DNA of 7,019 nucleotides from an uncultured Prevotella sp. (lineage in GTDB: Bacteria; Bacteroidota; Bacteroidia; Bacteroidales; Bacteroidaceae): contig CAMPYS010000064.1 of NCBI GenBank assembly GCA_946998295.1, positions 1 through 7,019 of the forward strand, read 5' to 3'. Below, one piece after another: positions 1 through 5,265 of this stretch. The notes under the pieces were generated by a model. It was not told the origin of the DNA, made no database searches, and saw only the letters and a program-made list of their open reading frames with translations. Made by a program: the position numbers and the translations under genes. The stretch's first letter is position 1, and each line of letters opens with the position of its first letter.

Positions 1-56
1 TTGTTTCTCAGGCACTTGGAGTTCTTACAAGAATTTATGCTGCGGAATTAAGGTAA
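1..56 (+). CDS. 3' end of an unrecognised gene (partial)
   Basis: The frame beginning at base 3 reads VSQALGVLTRIYAAELR and then stops at TAA 54-56. It looks protein-like (balanced composition, an amphipathic helical C-terminus) and its codons resemble those of the intact genes further right. A second frame (from base 1, stopping at 49-51) is also open over this short stretch but reads less plausibly. All three minus-strand frames contain stops. The family cannot be named from 17 residues. No convincing terminator follows closely; the first hairpin with a T-rich tail lies about 350 bases downstream. Confidence 0.45.
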   Translation, partial: VSQALGVLTRIYAAELR

Positions 57-137
57 AATACAAATTATTAAAAATAAAGAAGTTAACTTGTAGATACAAC
101 TATATATAATATATCAAAACAAATTTGAATAATGATA

Positions 138-158
138 TTATCAGTTTTATACTGATAA
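138..158. repeat. Inverted repeat, 8-bp arms
   Basis: TTATCAGT (138-145) and ACTGATAA (151-158) are perfect reverse complements separated by 5 bases (TTTAT). There is no T-run after it, so it is not a terminator. It could be a protein-binding dyad or a chance hairpin in AT-rich DNA. Confidence 0.5.
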
Positions 159-218
159 ACAATTTATATCAATGCCCTAAGTTCAAGCTACAGTTTAAAT
201 TTATACTAAGTCCTGCAA

Positions 219-314
219 CTAACAAAAGACCCACATGATTTTGAATATAAAAACTCCTAAGGAGTCAGCTTTAATGGCATAAAAGAAAAGAAAAAGCATT
301 AGATTTGCTATCAT
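219..314 (-). CDS. Possible 31-residue hydrophobic mini-protein
   Basis: A minus-strand frame runs from ATG at 312-314 to TAG at 219-221. The peptide begins MIANLMLFLFFYAIKAD and ends IFKIMWVFC, so it is strongly hydrophobic and could span a membrane once. That resembles small membrane peptides such as type I toxins in general character only; no family is recognised. No ribosome-binding site is visible (the host group rarely uses one). An open run of this length is expected by chance in DNA this AT-rich, so it may not be a gene. Confidence 0.15.
   Translation of the reverse strand: MIANLMLFLFFYAIKADSLGVFIFKIMWVFC
253..265. repeat. 13-bp palindrome
   Basis: ACTCCT (253-258) and AGGAGT (260-265) are perfect reverse complements around a single A. 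The gap is too small for a stable RNA hairpin, so it is more likely a DNA-level dyad or chance. It lies inside the doubtful minus-strand mini-ORF. Confidence 0.4.
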
Positions 315-323
315 GAAAAATAT

Positions 324-344
324 ATCAAACTAAATATGTTTGAT
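324..344. repeat. Inverted repeat, 7-bp arms
   Basis: ATCAAAC (324-330) and GTTTGAT (338-344) are perfect reverse complements with a 7-base spacer. It sits just upstream of the -7 box at 371-378 and could be an operator for it, but nothing else supports that. Confidence 0.4.
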
Positions 345-370
345 TTCAGGTCTAAAGGTATTGCCTAAAA

Positions 371-378
371 TATATTTG
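371..378 (+). promoter_or_regulatory. Bacteroidetes-type -7 box
   Basis: TATATTTG followed by CAT matches the Bacteroidetes -7 consensus TAnnTTTG exactly. The upstream TTTG at 339-342 is too far away (28 bases) for the usual 19-21 base spacing, so the -33 element is not convincing. Transcription would start near 385 and quickly meet the hairpin at 402-427. Confidence 0.3.
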
Positions 379-401
379 CATAATTAGAAGGGAAAAATAT
401 T

Positions 402-427
402 GACCTTATAGAAAGGTCTTCTTTTTC
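402..427 (+). terminator. Putative weak intrinsic terminator
   Basis: GACCTT (402-407) and AAGGTC (413-418) form a perfect 6-bp stem with a 5-base loop, followed by TTCTTTTTC. The stem is short but half G/C and the tail is T-rich. It could end transcription from the partial gene at the left edge or from the -7 box at 371, or act as an attenuator. Confidence 0.4.
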
Positions 428-437
428 AAAAATGGTG

Positions 438-451
438 AGCTTTGCAAAGCT
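438..451. repeat. 14-bp perfect palindrome
   Basis: AGCTTTGCAAAGCT is its own reverse complement with no spacer. It lies between the hairpin at 402-418 and the dyad at 457-474, in the densest part of the inverted-repeat cluster. A DNA-binding site is possible; no regulator is encoded in the window. Confidence 0.5.
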
Positions 452-456
452 GCATA

Positions 457-474
457 ATTACACTTTTGTGTAAT
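457..474. repeat. Inverted repeat, 7-bp arms (site 1 of a pair)
   Basis: ATTACAC (457-463) and GTGTAAT (468-474) are perfect reverse complements around TTTT. The same half-site occurs in the larger dyad at 489-522, whose centre lies exactly 40 bp away (465.5 against 505.5). The repeated half-site suggests a shared binding protein, though the inner spacing differs (4 against 6 bases). Confidence 0.6.
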
Positions 475-488
475 ATTTAAGCAGATGT

Positions 489-522
489 ATTTTCAATTAC
501 ACAGAAGTGTGTAATTGAAAAT
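489..522. repeat. Perfect 15-bp inverted repeat (site 2 of a pair)
   Basis: The arms 489-503 (ATTTTCAATTACACA) and 508-522 are perfect reverse complements with a 4-base loop GAAG. This is the longest dyad of the cluster. The left arm contains the half-site ATTACAC seen at 457-463. The dyad ends 11 bases before the -7 box at 534-541 and so would overlap the -33 region of that promoter, where an operator would be expected. It has no T-run, so it does not look like a normal terminator. Confidence 0.75.
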
Positions 523-533
523 TTTAGAATTGA

Positions 534-541
534 TATTTTTG
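534..541 (+). promoter_or_regulatory. -7 box, candidate promoter of the ThiF-like gene
   Basis: TATTTTTG, followed by CAAC, matches TAnnTTTG exactly. No clean TTTG lies 19-21 bases upstream; TGTG at 508-511, 22 bases away and inside the right arm of the dyad, is the nearest candidate. Transcription would begin near 548 and give a leader of about 300 nt before the ThiF-like gene. No better -7 box is seen closer to that gene; TACTTTTT at 808-815 matches 7 of 8 positions. Confidence 0.35.
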
Positions 542-676
542 CAACAGAAATAATCAAGTCGAAAAGATTATAAAACAGAACTAACAGTAAAAAGGTAGAA
601 ATGCTATAAGAAAGCAAATAAACTAAATAAAAATGGCAAAATCATATTCTTTAGTGAAATGAGCTTATTTCTCTGA

Positions 677-817
677 ATGATAATGAACTTGATTGCTTTA
701 ATGAAGGTTAGAAATCTGCATCCTTTACATAACTTGAAGGTAAAGTATAGAAGTAAACATACATCAAATATTATCGCAGTAAAAATAATTCCTCAAAATA
801 GTGGATATACTTTTTAA
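677..817 (+). CDS. Possible 46-residue basic peptide upstream of the ThiF-like gene
   Basis: ATG 677 to TAA 815-817 gives 46 codons, beginning MIMNLIALMKVRNLHP and ending NSGYTF. A stop directly precedes the ATG (TGA 674-676). The peptide is rich in Lys, Arg and His with a short hydrophobic N-terminus. It lies 35 bases before the ThiF-like gene on the same strand, where a substrate peptide of an E1-like enzyme might sit. However, an open run of this length is not statistically surprising in such AT-rich DNA, and no family, core motif or cleavage motif is recognised. Confidence 0.18.
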   Translation: MIMNLIALMKVRNLHPLHNLKVKYRSKHTSNIIAVKIIPQNSGYTF

Positions 818-852
818 AATAGTAATAATATAAAATCTAAAAATATTTAGTT

Positions 853-1605
853 ATGGAACAAAGATACAGTAAAAACAGGCTCTATGTGAGCAAAAAAGAA
901 CAAAATTTGATTAAGGATTATAAGATATTCCTTAGTGGTGCTGGTATTGGCAGTATTGTCGCTGAATGTGCTTTAAGATTTGGTTTAGAACATATCACCA
1001 TCGTTGATAGCGACACGGTGCAGGAAAGCGACCTTAACAGTCAGAACTATACGGAGAAAGATATTGGCAGATACAAGGCTGAATGTTTGACTGAGCGTTT
1101 GCTAAGTATCAATCCCAATGCACAGATAGACTTTCATACAGAGTTCTTGACCCCTGATAACATCAAAGAGACACTGAAAGATCATGATGTGGCTATAAAT
1201 ACATTAGACTTTAAAGATAATGTCCCTGTTATCTTTGATAAAGTTTGCAAAGAAAGAAAAATCCCTGTACTGCATCCCTACAACTTTGGTTGGGCTGGTT
1301 GTATTACTATTGTAGATCCTTTTGGGCATTCCTTATCTGAATTGACTAACGAGCCTAAAGGGTTTGAGTTAAAAATGGCTGAATATGTTATCGGACACGG
1401 AGCTTTCTGGAATCAGCCAAAGGAATGGTTGAATAGGATTGTTACTCAATACTATAAGGAGAAAAACGGAATTCTCCCACTTCCACAACTGTCCATATCA
1501 TCATGGATTGTAGCGGGATTATGTACAACAGCATTGTTTAATCTTGCAACAGGAAAGCCTGTGAACTATTTTCCAAAATTTTATTTCTCCTCTCTTTTAC
1601 AGTAA
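853..1605 (+). CDS. ThiF/MoeB-like E1-superfamily adenylyltransferase
   Basis: This 250-residue protein has the ThiF/MoeB/E1 Rossmann fold. Enzymes of the family use ATP to adenylate the C-terminus of a small protein or peptide; here the substrate is unknown. An N-terminal RYSKNR aligns with the RYxRQ of MoeB. The nucleotide loop is G29-A-G31-I-G33, the acidic strand end is V51-D52-S-D54, the family lysine is K75 (GRYKA), and D119 fits the aspartate of the MoeB CTDN motif. At the usual SNLxRQ motif the protein has S59-D-L-N-S-Q64, so the conserved Asn and Arg are replaced by Asp and Ser. No CxxC zinc pairs are present, unlike typical MoeB/ThiF. The C-terminal part (PQLSISSWIVAGLC, then LATGKP) resembles the closing helices of the fold. 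ATG 853 is the only usable start because TAA at 838-840 is in frame upstream. No ubiquitin-like, thiamine or molybdopterin gene is adjacent. The fold is well supported; the activity is not. Confidence 0.88.
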   Translation: MEQRYSKNRLYVSKKEQNLIKDYKIFLSGAGIGSIVAECALRFGLEHITIVDSDTVQESDLNSQNYTEKDIGRYKAECLTERLLSINPNAQIDFHTEFLTPDNIKETLKDHDVAINTLDFKDNVPVIFDKVCKERKIPVLHPYNFGWAGCITIVDPFGHSLSELTNEPKGFELKMAEYVIGHGAFWNQPKEWLNRIVTQYYKEKNGILPLPQLSISSWIVAGLCTTALFNLATGKPVNYFPKFYFSSLLQ

Positions 1606-1610
1606 AGAGA
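1591..1610 (+). other. Hairpin across the ThiF-like stop codon
   Basis: TCTCTTT (1591-1597) and AAAGAGA (1604-1610) form a perfect 7-bp stem around a 6-base loop, followed by ATTTTATTTA. The stop codon lies partly in the loop. The stem is A/U-rich and the tail is broken by As, so it is at best a weak or partial terminator that could lower expression of the downstream gene. Confidence 0.3.
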
Positions 1611-1666
1611 ATTTTATTTACTGAGAATATTAACAAAAATATCAACTTAATAAAAATAAATAATAT

Positions 1667-3970
1667 ATGAATACTAATAATAAGATGCGAAGCATATTGA
1701 TTATAAAATTACTTATGCTTTCGCTTTGTACTTTTGCACAAATAAAAGGAATAATAAGAGAAAAAGATAGCAAATTACCTATGGAGTTTGTCAATGTTAC
1801 GCTTCTTTCCGCATCTGATAGCGCTTTTATAACAGGAACCACTACGGACTCTTTGGGCATGTTTATAATTCCAAACACCATATCCAACGGTATTATAAGA
1901 GTGAGTTACATTGGCTGCAATACTCAATTTAGGCAGATAGTACCTGAAGATAGCGTATATAATTTCTTCTTACAGCCCAATGAAAATTCTTTAAAAGAAG
2001 TTATAGTAAAAGGTAAGACCTACTTACATACATCGAAAGGTATCATCGCTAATATTGCTTCTGGACCATTGGCTAAACTTGGTAATGGCTTAGATGTGTT
2101 ATCTCATCTTCCCTTTATTATAAACAAGAATGGAAATATTAGTGTTTTGGGTAAGGGAAAGCCTTTAATCTTTATCAATAATAGATTGGTGCGTAATCAA
2201 AGCGAATTGCATCAAATAAATTCTTCGGATATTAAACAAGTAAAAATTATAACCAATCCCGGAGCGGAGTATGACGCTACAATAAGCGCTGTGATAAAAA
2301 TAATCACAAAAAAAACAATAGGAGAAGGAATTGGCTGTTTTGCTAATGCAGGTTTAAGCATGGAGCGCAAGTTGTCTCATTATAGTGGACTAAACATAAA
2401 ATATCGCAAAAAAGAATTTGACGTTTTTGCGGATTTACGATATAATCAAACATCAGCTGAAGCTAAGCAGCTCTCAGATCGAAGTTTATTAACTCGGCAG
2501 GTAAATGAGAATATGGATATGCAAACTAACGCATTCTCTTGGAACGGATCAGTAGGGCTTAATTACGAACACAGAGATAAGGTGGCTATGGGTGCTATAT
2601 ACAAGTACACATCTGTACCTGATGAAACTTTTACAGTTGATGATTATGTGGAAGTTAAACATTTGGGACGCGTAAGAGGTTTTATGTCAAACGATAAAAG
2701 AAAATCTGTCATATACAGTCATTATATAAATAGTTATTTATCTTATTATTTCACAAAAGACACATATCTAAAGATTGATTTTGATTATATGAACTCATCT
2801 AATGAGAATAACCAAGATTATTTTCTTTCAAGCAAAGAAATCCATTCAAAGAATCATAGTAATAATATGCTATATGCTTATCGGGCAAAGGTAATAAGTC
2901 CTTTGGTTGGTGGAACTTTGACATCTGGAACTGATGGAGCTTTTACTACAAACAAAAATCGTTATTCAATACTTGATGGTACAACCTTGCGAAATAGCCT
3001 ATCACCTACTTCCAATGTAGCTAAACAGCAGCTATATTCAATTTTCTCAGAATATGAAAAATCTTTTGGCACACACTGGGATATAAGTATGGGGATCAGG
3101 TTTGAATATATGAATTTTAATTATTATAACAATAGCAATAATTCAACGAAAGATTCTCAGAAAGATAAGGGTTTTTATCCTTCTACTGCCATTAATTACA
3201 AAAACAATGATGTACAGATGACCCTTGCATATCGTTATACGACATTACGTCCAAGTTATTTTATGCTAAGAAATTCTGTTGAGTATAATAACCCTTATGG
3301 ATATGAAGGTGGTACTCCTAACCTTTTACCACAAAAAAACAATATGCTTTCATTTTCATTAGGGTGGAAAGATTTACAATTAATGGCAAACTATTCGATG
3401 ATGAAGAATAGTACGATGTATGTTTACAACAGATACAATGGAAGTGATAGCATTGCTATTTTTCATACTCAGAATATAAAAAGCAATCAAACCTTTGATA
3501 TTGCTTTATATTATTCACCGATATGGTTCAAAATATGGAGACCATCATTTACAATAGATTTCACCAAACCTTTTTTGGTTTACAATAACAGTAAATATAA
3601 TAAGCCCATTTATTCTTTTCTATTGGATAATATAATAACTCTGCCTAAGCATTTCCAAATAGGAGTAAATATGAGCTTTAACACGTGTGGGAATTTAGAT
3701 ACAGACTTAGCTTATTATTCTCAAAATTTCGATTGTAATATTCATTGCGTAAAAGACTTTTTTAATGAAAAGCTACGATTAAAATTTGCAGTTAATAATT
3801 TATTTAATACAAGTCGTGAAAAATGGAGTAAAAACACCAATAATATCATTTTAAATAAATGGAACGATGCCAATAGATGTACGTTTATCTTCACTGCAAG
3901 TTATCAGATAAATCCATCTAAAAATAAATACAAAGGGGAAAAATCAAGTAATGAATTAAATAGACTATAA
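1667..3970 (+). CDS. Outer-membrane beta-barrel protein, TonB-dependent-receptor-like
   Basis: The 767-residue protein is built like the Bacteroidetes outer-membrane beta-barrel family (OMP_b-brl_3 type). Residues 1-24 are a signal peptide (basic K6/R8, then a hydrophobic core, cleavage likely after TFA24). Residues 25-113 form a carboxypeptidase-regulatory-like beta-sandwich (IKGIIREKDSKLPMEFVNV). Residues about 118-215 resemble a TonB plug domain, including VLSHLPFI, GKGKPLIFINNRLV, SSDIKQVKIITNPGAEYDA and AVIKIITKK. The rest, to about 750, alternates aromatic and polar residues as in a large barrel, followed by a short charged tail (KNKYKGEKSSNELNRL). The length is normal and no frameshift is visible. 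It should sit in the outer membrane; its ligand is unknown and no SusD-like partner follows. The gap to the ThiF-like gene is 61 bases without a clear promoter, so co-transcription is likely. ATG 1685 is an alternative start that keeps the signal peptide. Confidence 0.88.
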   Translation: MNTNNKMRSILIIKLLMLSLCTFAQIKGIIREKDSKLPMEFVNVTLLSASDSAFITGTTTDSLGMFIIPNTISNGIIRVSYIGCNTQFRQIVPEDSVYNFFLQPNENSLKEVIVKGKTYLHTSKGIIANIASGPLAKLGNGLDVLSHLPFIINKNGNISVLGKGKPLIFINNRLVRNQSELHQINSSDIKQVKIITNPGAEYDATISAVIKIITKKTIGEGIGCFANAGLSMERKLSHYSGLNIKYRKKEFDVFADLRYNQTSAEAKQLSDRSLLTRQVNENMDMQTNAFSWNGSVGLNYEHRDKVAMGAIYKYTSVPDETFTVDDYVEVKHLGRVRGFMSNDKRKSVIYSHYINSYLSYYFTKDTYLKIDFDYMNSSNENNQDYFLSSKEIHSKNHSNNMLYAYRAKVISPLVGGTLTSGTDGAFTTNKNRYSILDGTTLRNSLSPTSNVAKQQLYSIFSEYEKSFGTHWDISMGIRFEYMNFNYYNNSNNSTKDSQKDKGFYPSTAINYKNNDVQMTLAYRYTTLRPSYFMLRNSVEYNNPYGYEGGTPNLLPQKNNMLSFSLGWKDLQLMANYSMMKNSTMYVYNRYNGSDSIAIFHTQNIKSNQTFDIALYYSPIWFKIWRPSFTIDFTKPFLVYNNSKYNKPIYSFLLDNIITLPKHFQIGVNMSFNTCGNLDTDLAYYSQNFDCNIHCVKDFFNEKLRLKFAVNNLFNTSREKWSKNTNNIILNKWNDANRCTFIFTASYQINPSKNKYKGEKSSNELNRL

Positions 3971-3994
3971 TGAATATTGTATTATAAAGCAACA

Positions 3995-4088
3995 TTATTA
4001 CATCTATCGATGGCTCTTGCTCCACATCTCGCTGTATATAATAATTGCTTTGTAGTTTGTTGAGTAGTTCGTATTTAATTAAATGTTT
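3995..4088 (-). pseudogene. Possible coding remnant on the minus strand
   Basis: Reading leftwards from 4088, one frame is open and gives protein-like sequence including YELLNKLQSNYYIQRDVEQ followed by EPSIDV. Its composition (Glu, Gln, Asp, Arg) is not what random AT-rich DNA usually encodes. There is no start codon near its beginning, a stop (4089-4091) precedes it, and the frame continues into the antisense of the beta-barrel gene. If real, it is a fragment of a lost gene, perhaps from a mobile element. The evidence is weak. Confidence 0.2.
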
Positions 4089-4144
4089 TTACCACTAATA
4101 CTTTATTGTTTATATTATAAATATACGTATAAAAAATATAATTG

Positions 4145-4176
4145 TTAGCAAATTAGAATTATTATAATTAAATTTG
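4145..4176 (+). promoter_or_regulatory. Promoter of the diaminopimelate dehydrogenase gene
   Basis: TAAATTTG (4169-4176), followed by CATC, matches the Bacteroidetes -7 box TAnnTTTG exactly. TTAG at 4145-4148 lies 20 bases upstream and may serve as a degenerate -33 element; a TTG at 4142-4144 overlaps it. Transcription would begin near 4183, giving a leader of about 57 nt. Confidence 0.5.
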
Positions 4177-4239
4177 CATCTAAAATTTTACAGATAAATA
4201 TTTTATACAATAAATTAAAAAATATAATAACAATTTTAT

Positions 4240-5139
4240 ATGAAGAAAATAAGAGCAGCCGTAGTTGGTTACGGTAATATTGGACACTTTACTATTGAAG
4301 CTCTTGAAGCATCAACAGATTTTGATATTGCAGGTATAGTACGCCGTCAAGGAGATAAGGATAAACCATTAGCATTAACTCCTTACAATGTTGTTGACGA
4401 TATATCAAAATTACAAGATGTTGATGTAGCTATACTTGCTACTCCGACACGTAGTTGTCCAGATTATGCAAAAAAGATTGTAAGTTTAGGTATAAATACT
4501 GTTGACTCTTTTGATATACACACAAGTATTCTTGATTATCGTACATCTCAAATGGATAATTGTAAGAAAGCAGGAAGAGTTAGCATTATTGCTGCAGGTT
4601 GGGATCCAGGTTCCGATTCTGTTGTACGTATATTATTAGAGAGTCTTGCTCCTAAAGGATTAACATATACCAATTTTGGTCCTGGAATGTCTATGGGGCA
4701 TAGTGTTTGTGTACGTGGAAAGAAAGGGGTAAAAAATGCACTATCTGTTACTATCCCTCTCGGTCAGAGTATTCATCGCCGTATGGTATATGTAGAGTTA
4801 GAAGATGGTGCTACTCTAGAAAACGTCACTAAAGAAATTAAAGCAGACCCTTATTTTTCACATGACGATACCCATGTTTTTGCTGTTAATAGTGTTGATG
4901 AAGTAAAGGATATGGGGCATGGAGTACACTTAGTAAGAAAAGGTGTTAGTGGAAAAACTCAAAATCAAAATTTTGAATTTAATATGAGTATAAATAACCC
5001 TGCCTTAACAGCTCAAATTCTTGTTAACTGCGCACGTGCATCTATGCGCCTAACACCAGGCTGTTATACTATGCCTGAAATACCTGTTATTGATTATCTC
5101 CCTGCATCACGAGAAGAAATTATTAACAGCTTAGTTTAA
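4240..5139 (+). CDS. ddh: meso-Diaminopimelate D-dehydrogenase
   Basis: This cytoplasmic NADP-dependent enzyme (EC 1.4.1.16) converts L-tetrahydrodipicolinate, ammonia and NADPH to meso-diaminopimelate in one step, bypassing the succinylase, acetylase and aminotransferase branches. The product feeds lysine synthesis and peptidoglycan cross-links. At 299 residues it is full length. The N-terminal Rossmann domain carries G10-Y-G12-N-I-G15, followed by VDVAILATPTRSCPDYA. The substrate-binding half shows the family motifs VDSFDIH (88-94), AAGWDPGSDS (118-127), FGPGMSMGHS (146-155), TIPLGQSIHRR (171-181) and INNPALTAQILV (251-262). The gene has its own promoter (4145-4176) and a strong terminator directly after it, so it is probably monocistronic. 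The start is the first ATG of a frame beginning MKKIRAAVVG, immediately before the first beta-strand, which fits the family. Confidence 0.96.
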   Translation: MKKIRAAVVGYGNIGHFTIEALEASTDFDIAGIVRRQGDKDKPLALTPYNVVDDISKLQDVDVAILATPTRSCPDYAKKIVSLGINTVDSFDIHTSILDYRTSQMDNCKKAGRVSIIAAGWDPGSDSVVRILLESLAPKGLTYTNFGPGMSMGHSVCVRGKKGVKNALSVTIPLGQSIHRRMVYVELEDGATLENVTKEIKADPYFSHDDTHVFAVNSVDEVKDMGHGVHLVRKGVSGKTQNQNFEFNMSINNPALTAQILVNCARASMRLTPGCYTMPEIPVIDYLPASREEIINSLV

Positions 5140-5155
5140 TAATACTCGTAGATCT

Positions 5156-5217
5156 TAGCGATATTTGTTCTTCATCATTATAAGTAAAAATGATTTAAAG
5201 CAAATATCGCTATTTTT
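5156..5217 (+). terminator. Intrinsic terminator of ddh
   Basis: TAGCGATATTTG (5156-5167) and CAAATATCGCTA (5201-5212) form a perfect 12-bp stem followed by five Ts. A second stem lies inside the loop: ATCATT (5174-5179) with AATGAT (5189-5194). It begins 17 bases after the ddh stop codon. There is a T-run only on the plus-strand side, so it acts in the ddh direction. Confidence 0.85.
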
Positions 5218-5265
5218 AATAAAATAATTTCAAATGGCTAAAAATCAATTCTAAAAATATTTAAT

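Larger units (their letters stand above)
57..852. other. Long intergenic region rich in inverted repeats
   Basis: This 796-base stretch is very AT-rich and no frame on either strand supports a normal-sized gene. It holds at least seven inverted repeats between 138 and 522, two perfect TAnnTTTG -7 boxes (371-378 and 534-541), a hairpin with a T-rich tail (402-427), and two small ORFs (219-314 minus, 677-817 plus) of doubtful reality. The frame that ends at the TGA at 234-236 is open from about 109 but has no start codon, so I do not call it. The region may be decayed mobile or repeated DNA plus the regulatory leader of the ThiF-like gene at 853. Confidence 0.7.
3971..4239. other. Intergenic region upstream of ddh
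   Basis: These 269 bases are mostly very AT-rich. I see no good terminator after the beta-barrel gene. The stretch 3995-4088 has higher G/C and an open minus-strand frame that could be a gene remnant. The promoter of the dehydrogenase gene is recognised at 4145-4176. Confidence 0.6.

Noticed and set aside
109..236. Open plus-strand frame of about 42 codons ending at TGA 234-236
   Set aside because: There is no start codon in the frame, and runs of this length are common by chance in such AT-rich DNA.
633..662. Nine-codon ORF MAKSYSLVK with a gene-like start context
   Set aside because: It is too short to support as a gene, and there is no regulatory codon run that would make it a leader peptide. 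A similar tiny frame (5234-5254, MAKNQF) before the peptidase shows how easily these arise.
853..1605. Member of a bacterial ubiquitin-like conjugation (Bil or CBASS-like) defence operon
   Set aside because: No E2-like, JAB-protease, ubiquitin-like, cyclase or effector gene is adjacent; the only neighbour is an outer-membrane protein.
1642..1887. 81-codon minus-strand ORF
   Set aside because: It is antisense to the signal peptide and first domain of the beta-barrel gene, which has clear family features; the minus frame shows no domain.
5213..5220. -7 box (TTTTTAAT region or TATTTTTA at 5211-5218) for the peptidase gene
   Set aside because: It overlaps the T-run of the ddh terminator and lacks the final G of TAnnTTTG, so it is better explained by the terminator.
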